Shown here one piece after another: positions 1 through 10,409 of a stretch of DNA of 64,000 nt. The notes under the pieces were generated by a model. It made no database searches. It worked only from the letters and a program-made list of their open reading frames with translations, and had not been told where the DNA came from. The stretch is from positions 1 to 64,000 of the forward strand of contig JAKCPI010007938.1 in the NCBI GenBank assembly GCA_023213315.1, given 5' to 3'. This DNA comes from Euborellia annulipes. Taxonomy: Eukaryota; Arthropoda; Insecta; Dermaptera; Anisolabididae. The translations under genes and the position numbers were made by a program. Positions within the stretch are counted from its first letter, which is position 1. Every line of letters starts with the position of its first letter.

Positions 1-103
1 AAGGCTAATCTCTTGTATCCCGTAACGAGTGACTAGTTCTTTTTCTTTCGATATTAGCTCTTTGTTCATGATTCTTTTGGTCTTCGATCCTGATTCTTTC
101 GGT

Positions 104-360
104 CAGGGGCGGTCCCAAAGGGGGGTCAAGGGGTTCGTGACCCTCCCAAATTTTTTTTTTTAACACATACTTTTTTCCCACTCACTTTCCCATTCACACA
201 ATCTTTTCGGCAACTTAGGCCATTTAAGACTTAAACGATACTCATATTTGATTAATATATATTTATTGGGGCCCAGGCCCATTTATTTATAGTATTAAAA
301 AAAAAAAAAAAAAAAAAAACAGTGACCCTCCCCCCAAATGTAAGGCTAGGACCGCCCTTG
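104..360. mobile_element. hAT-type non-autonomous element
   Basis: The ends are inverted: CAGGGGCGGTCC on the left and the complement of CAAGGGCGGTCC on the right. The flanks carry a perfect 8-bp target duplication, CTTTCGGT (96-103 and 361-368), the size made by hAT transposases. There is no transposase. Inside, about 175-290 is a piece of the tRNA-derived SINE-1 in - orientation, next to an A-rich run, so the element captured or was hit by a SINE. Confidence 0.8.
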
Positions 361-564
361 CTTTCGGTCTTCCATTCGTTCTTTTTATTTTATTTTCAAA
401 CAAAGAGCGCTGGTGTTCTTTCTATTTTATTTTTTTTAAACAAAATACATTTTGGTCCCTTTAGATGAAAAAATATTATTAAATTATTAATTAATAATTT
501 AATTTTTGGATTTGAAAATAACACGTTTTGTCAAATATAACTTCATCATGTCGTTTTCACAAAT

Positions 565-770
565 TCTTCGAAAAACGTTTCGATTGCTTATTCTGCAGCC
601 GTTATCAAGTACTGTGCACTTGCTCCAACTCAAGTGAACTAGAGTGAACTAGTTCAATGCAGCCGTTATCAAGTGCACAGTACTTCGAAACGTTGTACAG
701 TATTTATAATTTTAATAAATATTTAATACAAAATTGTGGTCTATAATTAAAAATTCCCCTAATAATAATA
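565..770. repeat. small fold-back repeat with 'cgaaacg' arms
   Basis: The left arm (571-621) and right arm (658-700) are inverted copies sharing the blocks CTGCAGCCGTTATCAAGT and GTGCACAGTACTT. The outer sequence (690-765) is the same terminal sequence found at 38825-38905 at the edge of the large palindromic region, ending in a 'gtggtctataatta' tail. It belongs to the fold-back group that carries hammerhead-like motifs, but this copy has no CUGANGA box. Confidence 0.6.
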
Positions 771-2355
771 TTTCAAACCACAAAAGCTTTAATAAACACA
801 TTCGTAATAGAAAGTAGTTTGCTATGCGACATACACATCAGATTTTTCACACTTTAAAGCAATACTATTATCCTTTCTATTAATTATACAATCGTAAAAT
901 AATTTTTAAAAATATTACAAACCTCTCTTTTGGTTAAAGTAAAGTAAAAATTAACTAAAAACAAAAAAAAAAATTATGAAATTTACATCTACACGAATCG
1001 AGAAATTTTATACGTTGTTGATATTCCCTAAAAAAAAAATCTTATAATGGTGGCTATTTTATATTTCTAATTATAGGTAATTTTACCTTGTACAATCATA
1101 AAAGGAAATATCTTTTTAATTTGTGCTTTGTTTTTTTCAATTACCAAAACAAAAAATAATATTTTAATAAAGTTGTAAGTGAATATAGTATTTGTGTGAA
1201 TGTGCATTAGCTCCCTTAAAAGACCAGAAGTGTGTGTATATGTGGGTGGGTAACAGAGGAAATGGCATGTGGGAGGGGGGGGGGGGGTATACACAATGCA
1301 CACACAAAGCGGACACAGAGTAGGTAAATTAGCCGGGGCGCCATTGTATGCCTAAAGATTGTGAACATGGACCAGAAGGATGCTGCGAAAGAGAGCGGAG
1401 GTTTATAGAGATGCGCCGGCTGCTGCCGGGGAAATCCTGGCGGTGGGGGTGGAGGGGGTGGAGGTCGTCGGTGCGAATCCGCCCCCCTTCTCCCAGTCAC
1501 CCTTTCAATGGATTTCCATGTATATATATATATATATTCGTCACGGGTATTTCTCTCTCTCTTGCACCTGCGGATGCATTAATCTCGCTGCTGTTTGCAT
1601 CCTCTATAAATATTATTATTCATCAGATTGGGAAATTTAATTTTTTTTTTTTTTTTCTTTTGCTTTATATATTATAAATTACATAATATATTACCGTTGA
1701 TAGTGGAGCCTGTATGCACACTTGAAAAGGAAACATTATTAAATTAATTCACAAATAATATGGAAATCAATAGGCCTACTTATCCACGCTGTGGAGGGGG
1801 AGCATGGAACCAGCTATTCTCCAGGGGACCTGGAAATAACCATATTTTCTTGGGGCAGGGAGCTTTCTGGGGGGGGGGGGCATGATCCTTATGATGAGGC
1901 TCCTCCCCCGACACCCTCCTAGTTACGCCCATACTTTTTATACAATGTCAATCAAAACTTTATCTAGGGATCGAAAAGGCGTGCAAAAAGTCGATTTTCG
2001 ATTTTGGAATCGACTTGATATTTTTGGATTCTCAGAATCCAGTCTTTCCCAAACTGGCTGGTCTCTTGGGCACTGTGAAAATTTTCCTATACAAAATATT
2101 ATATTAATAATATTATTACTCGTACTTTATAAAATGTTACTAGGACCAACGTAAATTTGAAATACGTTTTTAATTTAATTTTAAACTAACCAAACCACAT
2201 TGCCCTCATTTTAGATTATATGGCAATAATCTGAAATGAAGGCGATGTGGCTTTAATTTTTCATTTATGGCCTAAGTTGCCGAAAAGTTTTCTGTGTGAA
2301 TGTGAGTAAAAAATTAGTGTTTAAAAAAAAAATCATATAAATAAACGATTTTTAG

Positions 2356-2627
2356 TAGGAACCGGCCGAATATTCGGTTTCGGTCAGTTTCGGCCAAAAA
2401 TCCGGGTTTCGGCCTGCCGAAACCTGCAAAGGTAAAATGATTTTCACGGGAGGGGGAAACAAATTTTCCGCAGAGCGGGAAAATTTCAAAAAAAAAAAAA
2501 AAAAAAAAAAAAAAAGGTAAAATGATATGAATTTTTTTATAGGAAATACAAGTTTCGGTTTCGGTCGAAACTAAGATTGAGGCCCAAATTCGGTTTCGGT
2601 TGAAAATCTTGTTTCGGTCGGACCCTA
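2356..2627 (-). mobile_element. hAT-type MITE ('cggtttcgg' family)
   Basis: The termini are TAGGAACCGGCCGAA and the complement of TAGGGTCCGACCGAAAC, and the flanking 8-bp duplication ATTTTTAG is perfect (2348-2355 and 2628-2635). The interior is rich in CGGTTTCGG/CCGAAACCG words and has an A homopolymer near 2490-2515. It is the opposite orientation of the copy at 43936-44264, and a fragment lies near 57868-57905. It has no coding capacity. Confidence 0.85.
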
Positions 2628-2639
2628 ATTTTTAGATGG

Positions 2640-2950
2640 TCTTTTTAATCAGTAGAATTTTTAGTGAAAATTGTTTGAACTTACTCACTTTACTGATGTA
2701 TTTCAGATTTTTCAAATTCACTTTCCGCCTCTTCCTTCCATAGAGTCAATGTTAAATCCCCATATGGGGATTTGTATGTTAATTTTGAATCAAAAGGGGT
2801 CCCATTTCGAACTTTTTATACATTTTTTTTTCCAATTCTTATGAAATTTTGTATTTATTTAGGATTCTCTATTGTGTAGAAAAAAATCCAAATATGAAAA
2901 ATAACCATGTGTGCTGTGCGTTAAGTCACACCAGATTTTTATATATTTGT
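2640..2950 (-). repeat. degenerate family A relic
   Basis: The segment shares the words 'actttactgatgta', 'tcaaattcactttc' and 'cttccttccatagag' with 31150-31480, and ends in half of the family A hairpin ('gtgtgctgtgcg', then 'tcacaccagattttt' at about 2925-2940). The site around 2690 is the undisturbed equivalent of the place where the Tc1-like MITE at 31211-31408 inserted. Confidence 0.5.
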
Positions 2951-2972
2951 TTATTCCAATAAATACACTTAC

Positions 2973-3003
<31 letters not shown>

Positions 3004-3489
3004 AGTTGGTTGATTATCTACAGCCAGAGATATGAATAGTTTAAAAAAAAGTGACCTCAATTCCACAATCCTATTCAATCACAAATTCATAATCTCTCTC
3101 ATATCTCTTAACATTTTTGAAAACGATCAATTTTTTTTTTTTTTATTCAAGGAATTTAATATATAAATTAAATTCCACCCCCTTCTTTCTTTCTTGGTCG
3201 TTTTAAGCTCTTTTAAGTCGAATGGCTCATAAAATGAAATTCGAAAACATTTATTTATATTTTAAAGAAATACAATTTCATGCAAAAGCTTTCCACTCTC
3301 TCTCTCTCTCTCTTTCCCTTAAGCAAAAGGCCTTTTTTGCGAATGAATGAAAGATTTAAAAGAATGATCGTTAAAAATAATTCATCTAGAGTCTTTTCAT
3401 CAAATTCGAATTTAACATTTTATTTTATTTTTTTAAAGAAGAGAAGATTAATGTTTTATTTAAATTTATTTATATACGGTAGATATTTA

Positions 3490-3925
3490 AAAAAAAAATC
3501 ATTGTGTGGTTTAATGAAACTACGATGCAAGTGAAACTTTTTTTTCGGATCTTAGGCGTTTAACTGAGAATTTTCAGAAAATTATTCAATTAAGGGTATT
3601 AAAATCGCGTTTTTAATCTTAACTTAATAATTGGAAAATGGGAAATCAATAGACGCATGTTAAAAACTGAGAACAATATTTATTTAGTAATTGAAGATCT
3701 GAATCATTTTAAATTATTTTAAAAATTATATTTTATCAATTTAAAAATTGAATAATTAAATCTCGCAATTATTTTTTATAATTCGTCATATATAATAAAT
3801 TTCAAATTTCCAATTTTTGTCGTTGCGGCTTGTGACGTCATGGCTTGTAGCTTCACGGCCTTTGACGTCACGGTTTGTAACGCGACATGCTGATAGAAGA
3901 TCGATAAAAGTTTCACTTTAAAAAT
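3490..3925. repeat. family F repeat with CRE-like palindromes
   Basis: It starts with a small hairpin (GTGTGGTTTAATGAAACTAC at 3503-3522) followed by AAGTGAAACTTTT, and ends with AAAAGTTTCACTTT (3907-3920), so its ends are short inverted repeats. The right part has two perfect TGACGTCA palindromes (3833-3840 and 3863-3870), 30 bp apart, with a degenerate copy half way. Related pieces lie at 4195-4290, 46955-47205, 50866-51150 and 54760-54870. Confidence 0.55.
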
Positions 3926-4096
3926 GAATAAATTTAATATAAATAATTAGAAAAAAATAAAATATAGATTGGATTTTGAAAAATAAATAAATTTTCTGAG
4001 AGTTAATCTTTGAAGAATTTTTCGTTTAAGGGCAAAAATAATTCTAATAAATAGAAAAGTTTAACTTATTAGTATATTCTGTATTGTTTTTCCTAA

Positions 4097-4290
4097 AAAT
4101 TTGGTGCACCGTGATGGTCACACCAGATTTTTTGTGTCGAGATATATAATATGGAGAAAATTTTTTAAGTGGTGCTTTTATTTGATGGCCTCAAATTTTT
4201 TCGCTCTTCTATCAGAATGTCGCGTTACAAGCCGTGACGTCAAAGGCCGTGACGCTACAAGCCATGACGACAAAATTACAAAAGTTAAAA
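4097..4290 (-). repeat. family A hairpin scrap joined to family F end
   Basis: About 4115-4148 is the distal half of the family A hairpin (TCACACCAGATTTTTTGTGTCG). About 4195-4290 is the CRE-bearing end of family F in inverted orientation relative to 3490-3925, with TGACGTCA at 4235-4242 and two decayed copies at 15-bp spacing. The two pieces may be a chimera or an insertion. Confidence 0.45.
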
Positions 4291-4739
4291 TTTAATATAT
4301 ATGACCAATTATAAAAAAATAATTGTGCCAATTAAATTTTCTTATATTTATGAAAATAAATAAATAATTGTAACAAAATGTCTCTTTCTCTCTTTGAATA
4401 ATGATTTAAATATGAATACGTATGGAAAAACGCAAATCAACGGCACAAAGGGCTTGTTTCGTTTCGGCCCATCAGAGCGAGAATTCGTCTCTCTTATTCT
4501 CTCTCTCTCTCTTCGCATGATGATGGACCAAGACGGAACGAACGGGACGGGTGAATTCAAAAAAAAAAAAAAAAAAAGTCCCGGGGGCTTTGCGGGCAGT
4601 TCGAGCGTGAGACACTCACCCCCCCTCTCCCCCTCTCTACTCCCTCTTCCGGACATACACACACATTCGGTGAATTTATTTTCTTCTGACAGCCACGCTC
4701 TTGAAATACGTTCAGTCAAAAATTTAAAAAAAAAAATAA

Positions 4740-4976
4740 TTTTTTTTTTTTTTTTTTTTTTTTTTGGAATGGGTGCATAAGGTCCGAAGACCTATAATGA
4801 CCAATAGTCACATGCAGCCAGGAAGAAAATAAAAAATAAAGGAGAAGCATAAAGGGGAAACTCAACTGCGGGAACTGAGAAGATGCCTGTTGAGGTTAGA
4901 CTTGAAAGTCTGAAGATTGTAGGTTTTGGGGAAGATAGACGCAGGGAGCTTGTTCCAATCACGGGAGGTCATGGGG
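4740..4976 (-). mobile_element. LINE, strongly 5'-truncated copy
   Basis: A T run (4740-4765, the poly(A) tail of a - strand element) is followed by about 210 bp nearly identical to 5984-6196, which covers the 3' UTR and last codons of the LINE at 5961-6984. Homology stops abruptly at 'catgggg', the normal outcome of incomplete target-primed reverse transcription. Confidence 0.8.
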
Positions 4977-5056
4977 GTCATTTATTACGGATATAAAATA
5001 AATTTAAAATTAACATGGGGGGGGGTGATGAAGAATTTTAAAATACACATTGCTAG

Positions 5057-5392
5057 TAGGGATGTATGATTATGAAAAAAAAAATCGATTATCGAGTAAT
5101 ATAAATAATCTATTATTGAATCTGGACGAAAAAATATCCGATTATGAAAAAAATAATTGATTATGAAAAAAAAAAATCGATTATGAAAAAAACAATCGAT
5201 TATGAAAAAAAATAATTTATTATAAAAAAATCGATTATGAAAAAGATAATTGATTATGAAAAAAATAATCAATTATGAACAAATAATTGATTGTAGAACA
5301 AAAATCGATTATGAAAAAAAATCGATTATTTCTTTTTTCTTTAGTAAAATTTCCATTTTTTCCTCGCGAAAATAATCGATTGCACAGCCCTA
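5057..5392. mobile_element. hAT-type MITE with internal tandem repeat
   Basis: The ends are TAGGGATGTATGATTATG and the complement of TAGGGCTGTGCAATCG. The 8-bp flanks are ATTGCTAG and ATTGTTAC (6 of 8 identical). The interior (about 5080-5335) is an irregular tandem array of units of about 18 bp built on TCGATTATGAAAAAA and TAATTGATTATGAAAAA. No transposase is present. Apparent reading frames here are products of the repeat. Confidence 0.7.
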
Positions 5393-5587
5393 ATTGTTAC
5401 TAAGCAATTAAAATTTTTTTAAGTAAAACTTAATTACTTAGAGAGATTAGAGCAAGTTGATTGTTGGCACTCAAAGTGTTACGACACGCTGCATCCTCTT
5501 CACTTGGTCGCAAATTAGGATTTTCTTGAATGTCATCCGGGAGTAAGAAAAAGACGACTCAACACATTTATACCTCGAAAACCAGTT

Positions 5588-5793
5588 GTTTTTTTTTAAC
5601 ACTCACACTTTATTCCCATTCACACTCACACTCACACAGTCTTTTTGGCAACTTAGGCCATATAAGATTTTATACGATAACCGTTATTTGGTATCCAAAT
5701 GGCTTAAATAAAATCATCGGACTGCCTGGGATCCGAACCAACGACCCTTGGTATAGAAGGCATACACGCTACCAACTAAACCAAGCCCGAGGG
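5588..5793 (-). mobile_element. SINE-1, tRNA-derived
   Basis: Read on the - strand it starts with GGGCTTGGTTTAGTTGGTAG (box A-like), then a B box-like stretch around 5740 and a body containing the 15-bp hairpin ATTTAAGCCATTTGG / CCAAATGGCTTAAAT, ending in an A tail (T run at 5589-5597). A 13-bp duplication TCGAAAACCAGTT (5575-5587 and 5794-5806) flanks it, showing LINE-mediated integration. It lies 2 bp from the 5' end of the Helitron at 5809. Confidence 0.85.
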
Positions 5794-5960
5794 TCGAAAA
5801 CCAGTTAATCTATATATAAATATATAATTTGCCGATGTCCTTCTGACAACTTCCCGTTGGAATTTCTAAACAAAATTGTACAGCTTATGCTTAGAGGGCC
5901 TTCTAAGGATTACAGGAAAATTATTTTCGTCCCGAAATTACTAAAACTTTTTGAGTTATT

Positions 5961-6984
5961 AATTTTTTTTTTTTTTTTTTTTTTGGAATGGGTGCATAAG
6001 GTCCGAAGACCTATAATGACCAATAGTCACATGCAGCCAGGAAGAAAATAAAAACAAAAGGAGAAGCATAAAGGGGAAACTCAACTGCGGGAACTGAGAA
6101 GATGCCTGTTGAGGTTAGACTTGAAAGTCTGAAGATTGTAGGTTTTGGGGAAGATAGACGCAGGGAGCTTGTTCCAATCACGGGAGGTCATGGGGACAAA
6201 GGAAGAATAAAATTGTTTTGTTCTGTTAGTCGTGATCTGAACAGCATAGGGATGCTGGGAAGATGCCTCTCTTGTGTTCCGTGAATATGTTGCATTGGGT
6301 GGGATAATTGATTTTAATTCGGCAGAGCATTGACCATGGTAATACCTGTAGAAGAGAGATAGTGAAGATACTCTTCTTCTATGATCTAGTGACTGTAGGG
6401 ATGCAGTAAGGGTAGAATCACCTATCAGTCTAATTGCACGCCTCTGTATGGCTTCCAAGGAGGAGAGAGCGTCTTTTGACGCCCCTCGCCAAAGGTGGGA
6501 ACAATATTCAAGACACGGCCGAATTTGGGCTTTATAGAGGATTAGGAGTTGTTGGGAGGAAAAGTAACGCTTCGTTTTGAATAGGAAACCCAATTTCCTT
6601 GCGGTAGATTTAACCACAGAAGAGATGTGGTTGCTCCAGGAGAGATCAGATGTAACTGTCACTCCCAGAACAGAAAATGAATTTTTTTATGGAAGTAAGG
6701 GAAAAGTTGTTGGATTGGCTGGATGGATTTTGGGTTAAGGGAGAAGGAAAGGCGGAGGAGAATGAAGAGAAGAGAAGAAGAGAAAGAAGAGAGCCGGAAT
6801 TCCTGGCCAGAGCCTGTATCTACGCTATGACTAGCATAGACACCAGAAACATGGATCAAAGGCATTAGTAACCAGATAACCATTCTTAAAGTGCCCATTA
6901 GCCAAGTGGTGGTGTCTCATCCGGGCGATTTGCATCTACCACCTAGAGCTCGCGTGGGAAGGGTCGCTCCTCACCCTTAAGCCG
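5961..6984 (-). mobile_element. LINE insertion (5'-truncated)
   Basis: The poly(A) tail is the T run at about 5961-5983, followed by a 3' UTR shared with the copy at 4740, then the reverse transcriptase C-terminal coding part. Upstream of about 6690 the LINE reading frame is closed and the sequence (6690-6984) cannot be assigned. It may be diverged LINE or a second insertion. Possible target duplication is only AATT. Confidence 0.7.
6081..6686 (-). pseudogene. non-LTR retrotransposon reverse transcriptase, C-terminal fragment
   Basis: About 200 residues are open on the - strand, from just after a TAA at 6687-6689 to the natural end near 6081. The order of motifs is that of the last part of a LINE polyprotein: FSVLGVTVTSDLSW, then SNHISSVVKSTARKLGFL, ILYKAQIRPCLEYCSHLW, the block SSLEAIQRRAIRLIGD, and a C-terminal RDWNKLPASIF. 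These match the thumb and C-terminal region of CR1/Jockey/I-like LINE reverse transcriptases. The endonuclease and the FADD-box catalytic palm are missing, so this is an inactive 5'-truncated copy. The LINE may have supplied the machinery for the SINEs in the window, but no shared 3' end was shown. The clade is not resolved. Confidence 0.85.
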
Positions 6985-8160
6985 AAAATTCCTAAATTTA
7001 CGATTTCTCTCATACCAAAGGTATAGAGATATATTTATGTATTCTTTGTATTTATGTATTCTATGAATGTAAACAAATCCTCAAGCAAGCACTGGATTGG
7101 AATAGTAATAATAATTTTTTTTCATAATTAAGAGGGTCCGCTACAGGTGGGCTGATGGGTAGAGAGTCCAAGGAGCGGGGGGTGGGGGGGGGGGGCTAGT
7201 ATATGAATAATTAGACGGGCTGCTCTTTGAAAAATTATTTCAACAGATTTTACTAATTTTCTAACAGTTTTCGTGAATATGGCGGAGCAAATTCACTACT
7301 CTTTGATTAGTTTTATCTTAAAAATTTTCTATTAGAATGTTTTCGCTTTGTGGATGCTCTCTATCAATATCTTTGTTCTCCATTGTATATAGGCACTATA
7401 CTGGGTATATATATATATTTATAAAAATAATATCAATTTGAAGAGAGAGAGAGTGAAATACAATTAAATAAACAACAACCTATTCATTCGACGCAAATAC
7501 ATTGTTTATTACATTAACAATGTAAATAAAAGCAACAATCGGGCCAATATAAACAAACAAATATTGAGTGATTGGTTTCTATTAATAGAATACAGCAAAT
7601 AAATTATTTAATCTGAAAACAAAGTGATCAGTAATGTAATGATTATATTAAAAAAAATAAAAAAATCACATGTAGCCACTTTCCGTTCACAAAAACCCAT
7701 GAACCGCCGACCCCGCACCGCGGGAATTTAAGGCGAAGAAAGAAGAAGAAGAAGAGGCCATTTAAAGGGGAACGGGAGCGAATGTGTTACGCATGTTTTT
7801 TCCCAATAGTGTGTCATAAAAAGTATGCCCAAAAAAATCAAGTAATTCAAAAATTTTCCAAGAGATGTCAGAATGGTAGCTAATAATATTTAATGCATTT
7901 GGTTGATTTTCATTGATCTTTTAACAATAAATACTTTATAAATGTTATTATATATTATGTATCTTTTATAAAAGCATAAAAATATATAAATATAGGCCAG
8001 ATATACACTATTACGGGATCAGCTGTTAGATTAGCCTGCCATCTATTGCAAGAATGCTGAACTAATTTGACAGTTGATTTTTAAATAAATCATTTAAGCT
8101 TATTTTAAAAATTTCTTAATTATTATGTGATTAATAATAACAATAAATTCATTTTTTAAT

Positions 8161-8247
8161 TTAAAAAAAAATCATCGCCTGGGATACGAACCCTCGAACC
8201 TTGGTATTCAAGGCAGGCGCGCTACCAACTACGCCAAGCCCGAGGGC
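8161..8247 (-). mobile_element. SINE-1, tRNA-like head only
   Basis: On the - strand this short copy keeps a clean box A (TGGCGTAGTTGGTAGCGC) and box B (GGGTTCGTATCCC), with an A-rich end at 8161-8170. It lacks the body with the long hairpin. It is not a functional tRNA gene: the acceptor stem and terminator are not in the right places. Confidence 0.75.
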
Positions 8248-8314
8248 TCTATAGTTTTAACTTCGTAGAATAACATTTTAAATGATCTAGGATGTTAGAA
8301 CTTATTAAAAAAAA

Positions 8315-8983
8315 TCTGGTGTGACTGGCGCACAGCACACAACTTTCTCTTACCTTCGGTAATCGAAAGTTGTGTACTGTGCTTGTCACACCAGATTTTT
8401 TGTGTCGACATATATTTAGTTCCCGACAGTATGGAACATATGATGAATTCAGATGTAAAATTTATAAGTATGGGAAAATATTTATATTTTGTTACCATGG
8501 CAACCATTTCTCCTATCTTCCCTATGAAATACAAGAGTAAAGTGGTCTTCAGAAGATTTCAATCGCAAAATGAGAATATACATTTTAAAGAGCATCTAAA
8601 AAATAATTGATTTTTGAATTTAAAAAAAAATCGTTGGAGCAAATTTTGAGAAAATCGAAAAAAACTGAAAAAGTACATCAGTAAAGTACTAGTACTCTTT
8701 GGCCGATTTTGATTAAAAGCTTATTTTTCCGGTCCCGGGGGGTGTTTAACTTAAATATAATATTTCAACCTCCTAGCTCAATTCCTTCATGCTTAAAATT
8801 GAACCCCACACCCACCCACCCACCCACCCCCACAGACAGACCATGTCGCGAAAACCACTTTTTTGGATTCAGGGGACCTCAAAACGTGAAGATCCATCAA
8901 AATCTCGACATCGAATTTTTGACATGAATCCAATACTTTCTCTCTATATATATATTACATATATACATAGGTAAGAGAAAGTA
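8315..8983 (+). repeat. family A repeat, near full length, hairpin at both ends
   Basis: The left end is a hairpin of about 85 bp (TCTGGTGTGACTGGCGCACA pairing with TGTGCTTGTCACACCAGA) with an inner TTACC-TTC-GGTAA tip. The right end is a second hairpin, TACTTTCTCTCTAT pairing with ATAGGTAAGAGAAAGTA (8936-8983). Between them are conserved blocks, including a C/A-rich microsatellite at 8806-8834 and CAGACCATGTCGCGAAAACC. No TIR or clear target duplication is seen; insertion is into A-rich DNA. Its transposition class is unknown. Confidence 0.75.
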
Positions 8984-8990
8984 AAAAAAG

Positions 8991-9511
8991 AATGGGAAAA
9001 TATTTATATTTTTTTACCATGGCAACCATTTCTCCTATCCTTCCCTATGAAATACAAGAGTAAAGTGGTCTTCAGAAGATTTCAATCGCAAAATGAGAAT
9101 ATACATTTTAAAGAGCATCTAAAAAATAATTGATTTTTGAATTTAAAAAAAAATCGTTGGAGCAAATTTTGAGAAAATCGTAAAAAACTGAAAAAGTACA
9201 TCAGTAAAGTACTAGTACTCTTTGGCCGATTTTGATTAAAAGCTTATTTTTCCGGTCCCGGGGGGGTGTTTAACTTAAATATAAAATTTCAACCTCATAG
9301 CTCAATTCCTTCATGCTTAAAATTGAACACACACACACCACACACCCACACACCCACACACAGACAGACCATGTCGCGAAAACCACTTTTTTGGATTCAG
9401 GGGACCTCAAAACGTGAAGATCCATCAAAATCTCGACATCGAATTTTTGACATGAATCCAATACTTTCTCTCTATATATATATTACATATATACATAGGT
9501 AAGAGAAAGTA
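8991..9511 (+). repeat. family A repeat, partial tandem copy
   Basis: It repeats the internal and right-hand part of the copy ending at 8983, starting abruptly at 'aatgggaaaatattta', so it lacks the left hairpin. The pair looks like a local tandem duplication. The microsatellite has diverged into CA repeats here (9329-9363). Confidence 0.8.
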
Positions 9512-9920
9512 AAAAAACCTGTAATATGATATAAGTTTTATTCTCTTTTTTCTCCGGCGATTGCCACGTCTTGTTTGAGAGACTCTGGGCCAGGGAGAGG
9601 GAGCCTGCCGGAGTAGATGTAATGGGCTGGCTGAGAGGGCCCTCTTAGGAAAATGAAGAGGGACACAGCGGAGAGAATAAAAAATTTGCCTGCAATTCCC
9701 TTGGGTCAACTTATCAAAGGGATGAATTTTTATAACCTGTTCAAAGGATTGAACTTCTCTCTCTCTCTCGCGTGCTTTCTTTACAAATATACCTCGCATA
9801 AAATAAAATAAAATAAAATAACGTTCTCAATATGTACCTAATATTTAATTTATTTTATATTTGAATAATTCGGAAAATAAATTTAGAAAAACAAGTATGT
9901 AAAATAATATAAACAAAAAA

Positions 9921-10030
9921 TCTGTTGTGTCTGGTCGCACAATACACAACTTTCCCTTACGGCTTGGTTACTTGAAAGTTGTGTTCTGTGATTGTCACAC
10001 CAGATTTTTGTGTCGACTTATTTTTAGTTT
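9921..10030 (+). repeat. family A left-end hairpin, isolated
   Basis: It contains the long hairpin with several compensating and non-compensating changes, for example TCTGTTGTGTCTGGTCGCAC on the left arm against CTGTGATTGTCACACCAGA on the right. The rest of family A is absent to the right. Confidence 0.7.
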
Positions 10031-10409
10031 TTACCGAGACCAGAGTCACTGGTCACATTTACAACCAGTGCATATTGATCTCGGAGAATAAGGAGTCAGA
10101 TTTTTGCTCCCGATTAAAATTTTTTTTTCTTATAAAAAAAAATAAAATAGGCTTGTGTTTCTAATAATTTCACCTAAGGGGTGAAGGCAGTGAATAAACC
10201 TTATACAAATTTCGGGGCCTAGCTATGTTCTGGGCTCTTATTCAATCATATGATTAGTTTAACTTGAAGTGAAGAGACTCGAAAGTCTTATTAAAATTAG
10301 AACATGAAGCATCTGGCCCAAAATCAGAAATCCGGCAACCCTACCACGCTTGGCCCTGGCGGGCGGCGTCTCGGGATATGACTATGTCCAGATAAATGAA
10401 TTTTAATTA

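Larger units (their letters stand above)
5809..7199 (+). mobile_element. non-autonomous Helitron split by a LINE
   Basis: The 5' end is A|TCTATATATAAATATA and the 3' end GGGGGCTAG|T (7191-7200), the TC...CTAG termini and A/T target typical of Helitrons. The body shares long blocks with the copies at 45082 and 45865 ('acttcccgttggaattt', 'gttacgatttctccca', 'caaatcctcaagcaggcac'). About 5961-6984 is inserted LINE DNA: the Helitron text stops at 'gagttattaatt' and resumes with 'aattcctaaatttacg'. There is no Rep/helicase gene. Confidence 0.75.

Noticed and set aside
1216..1300. Microsatellite-associated small frames near the G run
   Set aside because: Pure low-complexity translation with no supporting signal.
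8161..8247. tRNA gene
   Set aside because: Box A and B are good, but the copy matches SINE-1 heads, lacks a closing acceptor stem and T-run terminator on the right strand, and has an A-rich tail.
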